A stretch of DNA of 64,000 bases, taken from NCBI RefSeq assembly GCF_014898815.1, contig NW_026515546.1:3458501-3522500 (forward strand), given 5' to 3'. Under the pieces are notes generated by a model. That model was not told the origin of the DNA and ran no database searches. It worked only from the letters and a program-made list of their open reading frames with translations. A program made the position numbers and the translations under genes. This DNA is from Panonychus citri. Lineage: Eukaryota > Arthropoda > Arachnida > Trombidiformes > Tetranychidae. Below are positions 1 through 14,900 of the stretch, piece after piece; position 1 is the first letter of the stretch; each line of letters opens with the position of its first letter.

Positions 1-976
1 GTTATTTTCGCTCTGTTTTGACCATAACAATTATAAACCATAACCAAAATCAACCAGAAAAATCCAAACAATTAAAATAATTTGGTAAACAACAGTTTCC
101 CCTTATTCATGAGATACAATTGTCCTAGAAAATTTTGAATGGAAAGAGAATGAATTAATTAATTGTAATCATCATCAGGTAAATGATGATGAAAGGAAAT
201 TAAGTAATTGTTAGTAATAAATGTTATTATTACAATGGGAAAGAAAGTGAAACGTGGGATTGGAAAAATAACATTTCTCTCTGACCTTTACTGGTCAGTT
301 TGTATGTAAACAATTTGATTTGTTGTTCACTAATGATAATGGTGATGATGTGATGTGTTTCCAAGCAAATGATTAGTTAATTAAATGAAGATGATGGTCA
401 TCGTTTTGGCGATGATGGGATAACGCGATTGATTGTATATGATAACAAGGGAACCAAGAGCATCTCATTTACCTGGAGAAAACAAAAGAAAAGATGAGAA
501 AAATAAGATTAATGGTCATTAAGATGATTAGTTAATTTTGAGAAAAAAGTTTTTTTTTCTACAAATTAAATCTAATTTGTTACATTGTTCATTCTCAATG
601 TTTTCGTGTGGTTTTACCTTGATTCTTGAAAAGCTTAATCATAATTAGTGATCTAATTGTAAGTTAATCATCCTGAGCTTCTGTTTGTCAACTGGGTCGC
701 GGAAGAGATAAATTCACTTTCGCTTTTCAAGATGACATGAACATGATAATCAGCGAAAACTTGAGCTTGACCAGAATATAAAAAGTAAAAGGTTAAGTGA
801 TGATTAAGAATAAAAAAATTGTTGATAATCCTTTTTACTTGATTAAACTGGTAAATCTCTTGTTTCCTTAAGTCTTTTAAGTGAGTTACCTTTTTCATTT
901 GATTTCTCATAAAAAAATGTTCGTTTTATCAAATTCATATTTGATTTAAAGATTAATTATTACTGATGCTTAGATG

Positions 977-1014
<38 letters not shown>

Positions 1015-2827
1015 TGGATTATCAGGATTAGTCAGTTGAAAGAGAAAAGAACCAAATTATCGGCCAATCGAAATTGACAGTTGAGATAATACACTTGACA
1101 CTTGTAATCATCGTGACCGAATTAAGATGAGAAAATGTGATTAAATCGACTGATTTGATTTGATTAGTCACTAGAAATGATGTTATTAATAAGTCAATGG
1201 CTTTTGTTTAGTATAAGTAATAGCTTGAAAGAGAGAGAATGATCCAGATTCTTAATTGAATCAACTGACCATTAGTTGATTTGATTGTTGACCAGCACAT
1301 TTTAAATGACATTATGTTTACATATTCTTCTGGATTCCATGTGATAGGTTTTCGAAGTCAATTATCATCAGAAAATCTAGATTATCATGCGAAGAAATGA
1401 AAAAAAAAATTAATGAATTTTAACGGTAAATTAAAAGAAATGGCGAAAGGAAATAAGAAGGAAAATCAATCAAGTTTAGAAACATCTAATTACATTCTAA
1501 TTAATCAACTAATGAGAGTAATAAGTGTTTGTAATGTAATACTGATAGTGAACTGATTAATTGTTGAAATTGAAATATTAATTAAGGAAAAGGGAGGATT
1601 GAGATTTGTTTATAAACAAAAGAAACAATTTATCAATAATTAAAATTGTTTCTTTTCACAAGATTGGTTTTACCGCCAAAATCGTGGTTAAGTGAGAAAG
1701 ACTGATCAAGATGAAGATGAAGATGAAGATGAAGATAAAGAGAGAAAGAGAGAGAGAGAGAAGAAGATGAAGAAAAAGGTAAACATTTAGAAATCAATGA
1801 ATCTTTTTCTCTTCTTCTTCTTCTTCATCTTGTTGGGTTAATCTTTTGAGAAAAATGGTGATGATGATAATCGTTAAATCGTAATCAAATAAAATAATCT
1901 TTGTTGATGATGATTGTTGATGTTGTCTAATCAAATGAATTATTTCCGAGTTTAATCAACCAGCAATCAGGAAGAATGACCAATAACATACAATAAGAAT
2001 ACACGTTAATGATAATAATAAATAATATCAAGGGCGGAACACAATAAGATGATGTTAAATTAGAGAGAGAGAGTGAGAGAGAAAGTGAAAGAGTGAGTCA
2101 AGATTAAGATTAAGATTAAAATGGGAAGAGCTTAAAAGTTGATTATGATCGGGAATCCATCACAATGAAAGTGAAAAATCAAATCAAATGTTAAGAGAAT
2201 AGAAAAAAAAAATTCTTTCTATTTGTCTTCATTGAAAATAGATTAATTTTAGTGTGAGTAGATTAATTGATTACAATCTCTTCTTGTCTCTTACCCAATT
2301 TATTAACTGGTTCATTAAATTGATTTATTGATATAATTAGAATTGAATTAGTCATGATGATGATGATGATGATGATGAACACACACAATGATGATAAAAG
2401 AATAGTTTAAATAAAAAGAGAAAATGAAAAATAAGAATAAGAATAAAAATGGCCGACCATCTAATGGAAAGAGTAAAAGTCACGATAAGAAGAAGAAAAG
2501 AGAAGGAGAGAGAGAAGAAGATAATCAAAATCAATCGATTAATTGTTAATTTTAATCTTGGATTTCAAACAATTAACTGTGAATAAAAGTAAAACAATCA
2601 ACAATCAAGAGACAGAATTTAATTGTTACCCCAAAGGCCAAAGAGTAACAATTGACTTTGGAAAAGAAAAGGAGGGAAAATAATTAATCTTTTATTCACC
2701 ACTGGCGCTCTAGTCGATTTTTGATTCTTGTTCAAGTGTTGATTGAATTTCGGTTGATTAAAATTGGATTAACTTTGGATTAATAATTTGTTTCTTCTTC
2801 CTCTTGGTCATTTTATCCATTCATTAG
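1..2827. other. Upstream flank or intron of the cadherin gene; no confident exon
   Basis: AT-rich sequence with a TC dinucleotide run (about 981-1011), GAAGAT and GA tracts (about 1710-1770) and a GAT run (about 2353-2378). The first cadherin exon I can read (2828) begins inside an EC repeat, so at least one earlier exon with the signal peptide must exist; I could not find it here. A less AT-rich segment at about 668-910 looks weakly coding but is not assigned. Confidence 0.5.
981..1011. repeat. (TC)n microsatellite
   Basis: About 15 TC units. Confidence 0.9.
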
Positions 2828-2927
2828 GGTCAAAGGATTAGGGAGAAAGTAGTTGTTGACCCGGTTGTCCATGCATTTGATTTGGACCAAGGAATCAATG
2901 CCAGATTAAGATACAACATTATTTTGG
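2828..2927 (+). CDS. Cadherin exon 1 (first visible): start of first EC repeat
   Basis: Acceptor TTAG at 2824-2827, donor GTAAGT at 2928. It encodes the first visible part of an EC repeat, including HAFDLDQGINARLRYNI, the usual AxDxDxGxNAxxxY calcium-site core. It ends in phase 1 and joins exon 2 to give ILGNEGGFF. The N-terminal strand of this repeat must come from an upstream exon. Confidence 0.8.
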
Positions 2928-5900
2928 GTAAGTAACAATTTCGGTGATTTTTTTTCCTAATTTACTAATCATGATGTTGTCCTTTTTTTATGTTTTACCA
3001 TTTAATTTAATTGTTATAAGGTAAATTCGATTAATTTTATTGATTATACATGATGTACATTAAGTATTTGCTTAGAATATTAATATCGTTCAACTCTTTT
3101 AACCCTTTTTCTTTACCTTCTTCTGATTATATGGATTAGATATTCAACGATTCCACCATCTTGATAATTTTTTTGTTCTTTTTCTCTTTTGTTCTATTCT
3201 TTTTTCCTCAAATTCTTTTTTTTTCTAAATTTTATATATTTAAATGTAATACAACATATTATTAATTGTCTATCTTTGCTTATTATTTTATCTCTATCAG
3301 GTAATGAAGGTGGTTTCTTTGAGATGCACGACCAAACTGGTGAATTGTTCCTGGTCCGAGAAATTGATTTGGAATCACTACCTAATTCAGTTCTTAGTCT
3401 ACAAATTCAGGTAAGATTAAAGGGTTATTTGTTTTTTCTCTATTCAATCGTTAATATTAATGGTGGACAATGAGAGAAATGTCATTGCAATTATCATTGA
3501 AAAGTCGCCGTTTTATCATAACCATGAATCTCAATTTAAGTATTCAAAGGATAAGGATAATCATCACGAGTCAATTCAACTGCTATTCAAATTATTGTGA
3601 GATTGATTACTGTTGATTAGTTTTTTTTTGTGTTCCGATAATTAAACTGCACTTGATAAGAAAAGAAAAACCATCCATTATGATGATCAAAGGATTAAAG
3701 AATTTCTGGTTAATCGATTACTTCGTGATGTGCTGATGGTCAAAATTCATTCTTGTTAACGGGTTAACGTCATCATATCTTCAGTTCATTTATATATTTT
3801 TCTATCTGGAATATTTCTGCGAATATGCAAATTTCTTAATCGTCATCATCACATTAAGTTGGTCAAAAATTAATCAACATAATACAATTGAAGCATGATT
3901 AAGTTGCCGTCAAAGATGTCAAAGCACTTTGATCGTCATCATAATGAGATGTTGATTCAATCATCATCATCAACCTTTCACCTTTCGCTACAATTTATTT
4001 TCATTTTTGTTAATTCTAAAATCCTCTCATGGTTAATTGATTGTGTCAAAAATAGGGACAAATTAGTCATGAAACTGTCAACAATCATTTGTAATTGCTC
4101 CTTATTTTTATCTGATAATCACAGATTAACGTGATTATTTTCACAATCACATTTTTAAAGTTTTGATGAACATTGATAATGTGATTCTTGAATAGCCAAC
4201 ACACAAATTAATTGATTAGCTTGTTGATAATTAACCATTATTAGTCCACCTATTCACCAATTAACAGAACTAGTTTATTCAGTAGTTAATTAAACTAATC
4301 AACCAACTAACAAGACTAATCAATTGAAATCTCTCCTTCCTTCCTTCTCTCTCTCACTTAATTATTTTCATCAAATTGTTCGAAAAAGATTAATGTTAAT
4401 GAAAAATGTTCAATTTTGTAAAGGTATTTAATTCAATCCCCAAATCGATAAAAGCTTAACTAATTGTCACAGATACCTGAGCTTATCGAAGTGTTTCAAA
4501 CAACCGAAATTGGAGTAAAAAGATGAGAGTGTTTCTTTTTGATTGGACTGGATTAATGGAATCAAAACATTTCGTTAATCCGATGATGCGGAAAACAAAA
4601 CACATCCTCATCCATTCACATCATCAACATAATCAACCAAGCTCTTTACCTGAAGCCATTTTTTACCCAATGGAGGAAAAGATGAGAAGTTGAAAGGACA
4701 CAATGATTGAATTGGATAGTCACCTAAGGGTAAATTGTAATTTGACGAACAAAATGGATTAAGGAAGCAATTTGACCGCAAGATTAATAATCTATTTGAC
4801 CGGAAGGTGATCCCTGTAATTGGCTACCAAATTAATCATCAATCGCTGTTGAACTATACTGAATATCCATGGAATTGACAGTTTCTTTCAAGACTTTTTC
4901 AAAATCATTCTCAAAATGTTAATAACATTGAATTCCAATTGCATGAGTGAATCAATACCAGGAATTTGGATCTCACAAGATATCATCTTTTTTAAAATTC
5001 TCATTCAAATTGTCCATTTCATCATGAAACTGATTCCAAACATGATCATGTTATAATACTTACTCAATGAGATGATAAAAAACTGATGATGAGAAAACCG
5101 TTTTTGGTAACCTGAAACCAGATTAACTGTTATCTCCTTACTATTACTACAACATTTATCATCGATACAAGAAAAAAATCACCAAATACCCTAAAGGTCA
5201 TGGTTTAAAGGCAAAAGAAAAATATATTTACAAACAAAACTTTCACTTTGTTTTGGTGAATCAACAAATTTTAATGATTATGAAAATGATTTATTATAAT
5301 CGCCATGATCTGTTGTGTCCACTTCGTGTATTAGTAATGGCTGATTGTTTACCTGGCGAAAATGGTGATGACCAGTTACCGTCACTCTATTGGTTCCAGG
5401 AAATTTGCCGATGAACAGTTCATTCAACTTGGCGATATTATTACTTATCGATGGATAGTGTTTGTTAATAATAATCAAGGAGGAATACGGTGATTGGATT
5501 CTCAACCGATACAATTATTTACCGTTAATTTAAATTGCTACTTTAACCTCAACTTAACTTGGGTTAAGCAATAATAATAATAATATACATGTAACATCAT
5601 GTTAAGAATTGAATGGAAAGGAAAAGTTTATTACCTGAAAAGACAATAATAATCAGTCTTGGTGATCGATTTAATTGTTTGATTGGTCGATCTAAATACT
5701 GGACAATTAATGATAATACGAAATATTTTGATTACTCTTTTGATTCAGAGTAAGAAGCTGATGTTAACATGAACACAATGGGAATCAAGAATCAAGAATA
5801 ATCAACTCACTCTCTCTCTATTCTCAATTTAATGATCTACTTTCATTATTATTATTTCATCATTTTCTTTTGTATTATTTGGATCTGTCTTTTATCTTCA

Positions 5901-8900
5901 TCATCTTCACTTACGGACAATCAAGACACTTTTCATCATTTTGTTTTCCCAATTCAATCCTTGTAATGTTGTTTATTGTTATATCTTAACAACATTTACT
6001 GTTATTATGGATCCAGAAAAAAAAAGAGATACAAGTTTCATATCTTTTCCTACGCTAAAAGTTTTTACACTTACAAACTTTTTATTATTCTCATCATCAT
6101 CTATTTAAATTGTCTCGAAATGTCCAAATAATTACATTTAATAAGACAAGATTTGACTTGTTCAATCAACGAAATTGATATTCAACCAAACAATAAATTA
6201 TAATAATATAATTTGCGAGATTAGGATTAATTGGTGAAAGTGAAGGTCACCATTAGTTAACCACGACCCACGTAACCATTAACAATCAAAAAGATTATCA
6301 TGTTACACTGTTATGATAGTTATGGATTATCATTAACTATTCATGAAAACGAGATACCTTGAAATGTGAGAAAATCATTAATATCAACAATTTAAATCAC
6401 CTCAAAATTGGACTGAATTATTTTCCGTAAATAATATCAAAACGATGGACACACACACACACACACATACAATTAATTCTGATAGTGTTATATGATTCGT
6501 GTTGTATTAAATGTAGTGGCTTTTCTGACTGTTAATATCATCATTAATTTGATCAACAATCAAATTTAAATCATAAAAGGAGAATACCCAACAACGCCTA
6601 CTCTTAATTGTGAACCATAATTTAGCTTTTCACACTCAATCGGACAATCACGACTTAATCATATTCACTCACACAAAACGCAAAATGAATATATGTACTG
6701 ATGTATATTCATTAATGAAGATGATTATTTTGATAATGATCTGGTTGATTATCATTATTAACAAATGATAATTTAATAATATTTAAGGTGTTTAATAACA
6801 ATAACAACTAAACATGGTTGTTAAACTTTACATGAAAACTGTTAACAACAATTAATTGTAATAACTCATATTGTCCACCATAACCTTTTAAACATCATCA
6901 CCATTATTATTATTATTATTTAATTGTTTTCAATATTATGTATACTGGTTAATTGTCTTTAATTGTTGTAACTAATTGTTTTCTCTTTTTTTTTCTTGTC
7001 TATCTTTCTTTACAGGCCACTCAGGTTGATAATCCGTTAAGACAAGCACTTTCTCGAGTGGATGTTTTCGTAAAAGATATTAACGATAATAGTCCAGAAT
7101 TCGAGTATGATATGTACAATATTACCGTTATGGAAAACCTTCCACCAGGATTTACCGTTCTTCAGGTTTATGCTGTCGATGCAGATAAAGGTGAAAACGC
7201 TGAATTCAAGTATGTCCTTCACGATGAATCGGATGGTTTTCAAATTGATTCCACCACTGGTTGGATTAGCGTTAAAGATCCCGCTAAACTTGACCGAGAG
7301 ACACAATCAAAGATACAAATGAAAGTTACCGCCATTGAGAGGAAACCCAACGTTAATCCGGACGCCGTTAAACAAGGGCCACAAACAACCGTTGAGATCA
7401 ATCTATTAGATGCCAATGATAATAATCCACAATTTTTCCCGTCCAATATTTACCATTTTAATGTACTTGAAACGGCTCCAACTCGAACCATTTTAGGCTC
7501 TATTTTTGCCCATGATAATGATTTAGCGGAAAATGGTCAAGTTATTTATTATAAACAGAATGATTCGCTTTCACAAAGAGTACCATTCGATGTTTATCCT
7601 GGAAATGGTTCAATTTATGTTCTAGACTCTTTCTTGGCTTTACCAAAGAAACAGGAAAGTTACACCTTTTTCGTTATTGCCTCGGATTCGGCTAAAATTG
7701 CCTTCGAACGTCGTACCTCGGTTGCCGTTATTCGTATTAATGTTACCGATATTAACAACTCGGTACCTGAATTTATTGGTGCTCCTTATGAAGCGTATGT
7801 TGGTGAAAGTTTACCCGAAGGTGCTTATGTTACCCAAGTGTTGGCTCGTGATGCTGATTCAATCAACGATGTTCTAGAATATTCAATAATCGCTGGTAAT
7901 GATGATAAATTGTTTTTCATTGATTCTCGAAATGGTAAAATTTTGACTTCCGCTGTTTTGGATTATGAGAAGAAACAAAGTTACGATTTACTTATCCAAG
8001 TTTCGGATGGTATCAATACTGCTGTTGCACCAATTTTGGTCCATGTGGTTGACATAAACGATCAATCGCCCATTTTTGCTCACAATTTTTACAATTTCTC
8101 GGTCATTGAAGAGCTTGGTGGCAATGATACAGTTGGCACCGTTCTTGCCCTGGATCGGGATTCAGGTAAAAACGGTCAAATAAGGTACAATTTGGTGGGT
8201 GATCAAGCTAATAATGCTTTTATCATTGATCCATTTAATGGAGCCATAAGGACAAGACGTCGTTTAGATCGTGAAACTGAATCAACAGTGGACTTTATTG
8301 TGATCGCTTTCGATGGTGGTATTCCCCAATTAAGTGGTACTACCAATGTACAAGTTAAAATTGAAGATATTAACGATAATCCGCCCTTCTTTGATAGAGA
8401 AATGTATGAAGTTGAAGTTCCAGAAGAGGTCGACCCTCCTTATGAGGTCGCACGTATAACAGCATCAGATAAAGATTATGGTGACAATGCTGTGATTAAA
8501 TATCTAATTCTTGCCGGAAATGAGGATAAATCATTTGCAATCAATCCTGATACCGGTTTAATATCAACAACCGAGAAACTTAACTACGAACGGAAAACTG
8601 AGCACATTCTTCATGTTGCCGCTCGAAACCTTCGTCCTTTCCAAGGTCCACAAGCAGCTTCCATCGTTAATCCAGCAGTTCAAGTGACAATCCGAGTAAA
8701 AGATATAAATGATGAACTTGTTGTATTTGATCAACAATCGTATCATTTTAAAATAATTGAAAACATGGCCCCAAATCAGATTATTGGTCAACTTAATGCC
8801 ACTAATCCAAGACGAGTTGACTCCGAACAGGATATTATTTATTGGTTAGCAGAGGACAAAACGAAAAAGCCCAAATTCAAGATAATTCCTAAAACTGGTG

Positions 8901-11900
8901 AAATTTTCTTGGTTGAAACGGTTGATCGTGATCCACCCGCTTCTGAACATTCATTTAAATTACGAGCTTACGCTCGGGACTCCCTTTCTATCAATACTTT
9001 TAACACAAGTGTACCGGTTATAATTGACGTTCTTGATGTAAACGATAACGCACCAACCTTTGATGAGGAAAGATACATGTTAGAGTTACCTGAAAGTTTA
9101 CCACCGGGAACAATTTTCCCCTCATTCTTTAAGGCTCGAGACAGTGACGCCGGTTTGAATGGTAAAATTGTAAGCTACCATTTAAATGGTAGTGACTCTG
9201 AATTGGAAATGTTCAAAATTGATAATAAAACGGGAACCATTTCCCTTGGAGGTTCATTGGATTACGAAACTCAGGCAACTCATGAGTTTGTCGTTATCGC
9301 TTTGGACGGAGGTGATCCACCAAACATTGGCTCTGCTACGGTCGTAATTGGAGTGACCAATATAAATGAACATTCACCTAAATTTGTTGGTCTTCCTTAT
9401 GAATTTTGGGCTCAAGAAAATGCTCAAGAAGGAACTTCCGTTGGTCAAGTTAAAGCGACAGATGAAGATGGAAACAATATTATTTATTCAATAACCGATG
9501 GAGATACCGATTATTTTACCATTGAAGAGAAAACTGGACGAATTTTTGTTCGCAAAGGTTTAGCTTCTCGAACTTCATATACTTTTGTAGCTCGAGCAAC
9601 TGACGATGGTCTACCAACTAATTACTCTCTCGGTGTTCAGGTCAAAGTTTTGGTTAAAGAGGCAAATGATTTTCCACCCGTGTTTACATCAAACTCTTAT
9701 CGTGGTCGAGTAATTGAGAAACAAGAATCCAATAAGGTTATTATTAAAGTTGAAGCTTTGGATAAAGATTTACAAAACAATACGATAAGCTATTCAATTG
9801 CTTCCGGTAATGAGCAAGGTATCTTCATTATTGACCGGATGACCGGTGAGATTAGAGTGATGCCTGGACTTGGGTCAAAAATTGATTACGATAAACAGAA
9901 ACAATTCACTTTACTTGTTCAAGCGACCGATTCCCACAAGACTCCACTTTTTGGCCTTACAATGGTTACAATTGATGTCGCTGATGTTAATGATCATCCA
10001 CCAACCTTTACCAAAATGGCTTATTCAGCATCACTTCCGGAAAATCTTCCTTCTGGTCATTGTTTCATTAAAATTGAGGCAGTTTCCGGTGATGCGGTTG
10101 ACAGTATTAAATATTCACTATCAGAGGCAAAAGATTCTGGTGCTTTTGGTATAAATGCTGTTTCTGGTGATATTTGTACTAAAAAAGTTTTAGATCGTGA
10201 AACTCAGGATAAATATGAATTTACGGTTGTCGCTTCTGATGGTAAATATGAATCATTTGTACCTGTTGTTGTTGAAATGATGGATGAAAATGATAATCCA
10301 CCTCGATTTGAGACTGAATCATATCTTGTCTCGATTCCTTATGATGCTCCACCCGGTCGATCGGTTATACAAGTTTCCGCTAGTGACCCTGATCTAGCAA
10401 ATAATGGTGATGTCACTTATTGGATTAAAAATACTCATGGTATGTTTGAGATTGACGCTAAAACGGGATTGGTCAGATTAGCTGCTCGATTACCTGGTGA
10501 TCGGCAAAATTCAACCTTTGAGATGGAAGTGTTTGCCCAAGATCATGGTGTAACTCCCAACATTGGTAAGGCCATGTTGATAGTCCGTGCATCTAATACA
10601 CAAAATCATCCACCCAAATTTGAACGATTCAGTTATTTAGTCGCTGTCGATGAAAATGTTTCCGGTATACCTTTACTTAAGGTAACCGCTGTTGACCCAG
10701 ATCCAGGTAAAGCGGGTAAAGTTCATTACCGAATCGTTAAATCAACCAAGCCCGATATTTTCCGAATCGATCGTAACTCTGGCCGTGTACTTTTGGAGAA
10801 ACCATTGGACTATGAAGAGACCAAATATCTTGAAATTATGGTCGAGGCTAAAGATGAAGCTCGAGAACCACAATTTACCACCGCTGTTATTCAAGTGGTG
10901 GTTAATGATGTTAACGATAATCCACCGCAAATACTTTCAATGCCTCGAATCCTCCGTGTTCCACAATCAACCTCACCCAATAACGAAGTGATCTATACGG
11001 TTCGATCAATTGATGCCGATTCTGAGAGAAATGGAAACAATTTGGTTACCTATGATATCTCACCACCTTCAGCTTTTTTCGCCATCAATCCAACAACAGG
11101 ACAAATTTTCGCTACTCAACAATTGTTACCAATAACCGAAGTACTTAAAATTGTTGCCACCGATAGAGCGGCAACAGGTCCAATGTCAACATCTCGGGAA
11201 TTACGAATTGATGTTTACAGAGATTCAATTGAAGAGCCTAATCCAGTTTTCACTTCAGTCCAATATTTTGTCCAATCAGATACCGTTTTAGAAGCCGGTG
11301 CTTCCGTTTTAACCCCACGGGCTACAATACCCAATGGATCACCTATTTGGTATAATATTACCTCTCAAGATTCAGGAAAATTCAAACGATTCGCAATCGA
11401 TCATGATACAGGTCGAATCACAACAACAGCGAAAATTGATCCATCAGAACCAAACCTTAAACAATCAGTTTATCACTTTATTGTTACTGCTCATAATCGT
11501 AAGGAACCATTACATTATTCAGAAGCTGGTGTAGTGATCAAATTGTCTGATGCCAATTTCCGATGCCCTAAATTCCCGTTCACTCAATATTATGCTTCGA
11601 TATCGGAAAATTCACAAGTTGATACAACAGTTTTACCCGATTTGTTGGTTGAAGATGTTGAAAAAATGTCGGGCTCTCGATTGGACTACCAAATAACGGA
11701 AGATGATTCAAATGATAATTTCTATGTTGATGTTCATCATGGTGGAGTTGGTGCTTCAGCTAATGTTTCACTTCGAGTGAAGAAACCACTTGATCGTGAC
11801 TCTATGCCCAAATTTTTACAAGGAATTTATACTTTAACGGTAACAGCGGCCAATCATAGGTGTTCATCAAGTACTCGGATTAAGATCATGGTTGAAGATG

Positions 11901-14900
11901 TTAACGATAATAATCCAGTTTTCACTTCACCTGATTATGTTGTTGAACTTAAGGAAAATACACCAATCGGTCATGTGGTCACTACAGTTTCGGCAACGGA
12001 TAAAGATGAAATTGATCGTAATAAGTTACGATATCATATTGTCGAGGGCAATGAAGATGAAGCTTTCGATATGGAAGAGGAAACCGGAGTTATTACCGTT
12101 AAAATTGTCCCCGATCGTGAACGAATCCCGTCTTATGTCCTTCGCATGGTTGCCGTGGATGATTCAAATAATACTGGTTGGGCCAATGTTCATGTCACCA
12201 TATTAGATGAAAACGATTGGACTCCAACTTTCCTAAACGAGACTTTCCTCATGAATGTTACCGAAGGTCCAACTTCAATCGGTACCCGACTTCGACTTCC
12301 CGTCGTTGATTATGATGACGGAATTAATCGAGAAATGGAAGTTTATATTGTCGATGGTAACGCTGACGGCGAATTTAGATTGGACGTTGATGAGGGTGGA
12401 CCTTTGTTGACAATTATTTCGGAACTTGATCGGGAAAAGTATAAAGTCGAAGGGTCAGCTCTTCATCTTGTTTCCATTGCGGCCAAAGATCGTGGTAATC
12501 CACCGAGAATCGGAACGACGAGGGTAAATTTTTTTTTATCTCTTTCCACTTAATTATCAGTCTATTGATTCCCTCCTTTTGTTATCAATCAGGTCGCTGT
12601 CGTAATCCAAGATATAAATGATACTCCACCCAAGTTTGAGAAAGATTCCTACTTCGAAGTGGCCTCAGAAAATATTCCCGTGGGTTCAGTTATCGCGACA
12701 CTTAAAGCTACTGATCCAGATTCATCAACCAATACAGCTTTGGTTTATTCATTTGCCAAGAGTACTGGAAAGGGTAAGTTGTTTTCTTAATCAAATTTTC
12801 CGATTATCTTACAACTCAACAATCAATTGGTTCATTAAGAATCATTTTCACTGATTAACTTAGTTGTTTAAACAATTGGGACAATAAGAATGAGCTAAAA
12901 ATAAATACACCAGCAAGACTAAAATTAACCCAGAAAAAAAGCAAAATCAACAACAAGAATCTAGTAGGATAACAATTGACATTGTCTCAAAATTTTGGAC
13001 ATTTTTATGAAACAATTGGTTAATCATTTGGAAACAAAGTAATTTTTTCATCAAGTAATCAATCAATGAAATATTTTCCAATCATAAAGACCAATGGTCA
13101 TCATTTAGATTTGAAATGATTTCGGAAATAAAAATCGGTCAAACTTTCATCTGATATCATCTAATGGTCACTCTTAATGTTTTAAGCAATTTGATTACTA
13201 AATTTGATATTAAATCTTAATTTAGTAACTTTAATTGTCTCACAACAAACATGCTGCCATCTATGTATTAGTGTTATCATTTATTTAACGTAAATGATTA
13301 AGATTACGAATTTATTTTTTCTTGTTGAATATTAATTTTATCATGAACTATTCAACCTATCAATCGCAATAGTAAGTGAGCAATTAACAGGATCAAATGA
13401 TTAGTTAGAAGGAAAAAAAAATCTTCCAAGTCAATGAGTTCTAAGTATTAAACTTTGTCAACTTTTCTTGTCTTGATGATTTACTTTAACTTGACAATAT
13501 TTCAATTACAATCATCATCAGATGTTACCAAATAAACTTTAAATTAACTTAAACTTTCATCTTCTTTTTCTAGTTCCATTTGAAATTGACCCATTAACTG
13601 GAGTGGTCAATGTCTCTCGACCTCTGGATATATCTGAAAATGTTCAATATTCAATAACTACCGAAGTGTTTGATGGACTATGGAAAGGAATGGTTAGTTT
13701 TCATTATCCAATTAAACTACAATTAACGATTTAATAATCGTAAAAGAAAAAGTCTTATCAAAGTGGAAGAGTATTGAAATTATATTCACACTGTTGTCCA
13801 ATAATCTTATCAAATGGTGTTGTTGTTTTTGATTCTGTTTACATCAGTAAATAATATCATTTATCATGGAAATGAAGGAATTTTATTATGCAACAACAAC
13901 ACAAACAACAACAAGGTCAACATTATTGAAAGATGATGAAAAAAAAAACAGCAACAAGCAGGAAAAAAAACTGTTCAGATTGATATAAATAATGTGACAA
14001 TCACAATCATAAAGCACATAAGCTTATTCAGAGTAAAAATCCTTGAGGTCAGTCTAAGATACTTATGGTTATCAGTCTTGTTCATGAAGGACACTAGATA
14101 AGTAGCCATATAAAGAGGAGACTAACATCGCAAATCAATCATTTGTTTACTTATTTATTATTATATTTTTCAAGTATAATAAGTTACATTGGACCAAATG
14201 AGTAAACAACAATAACTTGACCAGTCGGAAGTATAATCAATTTTTATTATAATAATACCTTTCAAAGTGATTGACATAATTATGATGATATATTGGTCAG
14301 CAAGATTTTTGAATTGATTATCTAATTGAAATGAACGAAATGGAAGTGAGTAAGATTTATCCATTTTTACTAATTCGATTGTTTTTTTATTTTCCTATTG
14401 ATTTCTTTAGACTAATTTGAAAATTTATGTTCGAGAAGCTGAAGAACGAGATCCAAGATTCGATCAGATCCATTATCGATTTGCTGTGCCCGAAAACATG
14501 GCCGGTATTATGGTCGGACGGGTTGAATTGAAGCCCCGAAAATTACGAATCAACGCTCTAATGAAATACACGATTGTTAACACCGAAATGCGAAGTTTAT
14601 TCAATATAACTTCGGTAAGAGATTTAATTGTTTAATTGTTTCAACTTATTTTTTGAATTGTTCTTTTTTCTTAAATGTTAAGGAGGGAGAAATATTTACC
14701 AAACGTGGACTTGACCGGGAAAAGAAAGCCAAATATGTATTTACCGTTATGCTGGAAGAAAAAAGACCGACAACTAAAATAGTAAGAGTGTTAATTGTTT
14801 CGATTATCTTTTTGATTGTTGATACTAATTGTGATTTTTTCTTCCATTCTCTTGCTTAGACTGTCAGTGAAGTTATGGTTGATGTATTGGACGTTAACGA

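Noticed and set aside
2353..2378. CRISPR-like or satellite array from trinucleotide runs
   Set aside because: Uninterrupted GAT microsatellites without spacers, in a eukaryotic genome.
6953..7015. Apparent start methionine and hydrophobic leader before the large cadherin exon
   Set aside because: It looks like a signal peptide (LIVVTNCFLFFFLVYLSL) but is translated intron: a polypyrimidine tract and CAG at 7013-7015 follow, and exon 2 joins in phase to complete an EC repeat.
7037..12206. Several open frames of 60-104 codons on both strands inside the large cadherin exon
   Set aside because: They overlap the strongly supported cadherin frame and have no family features.
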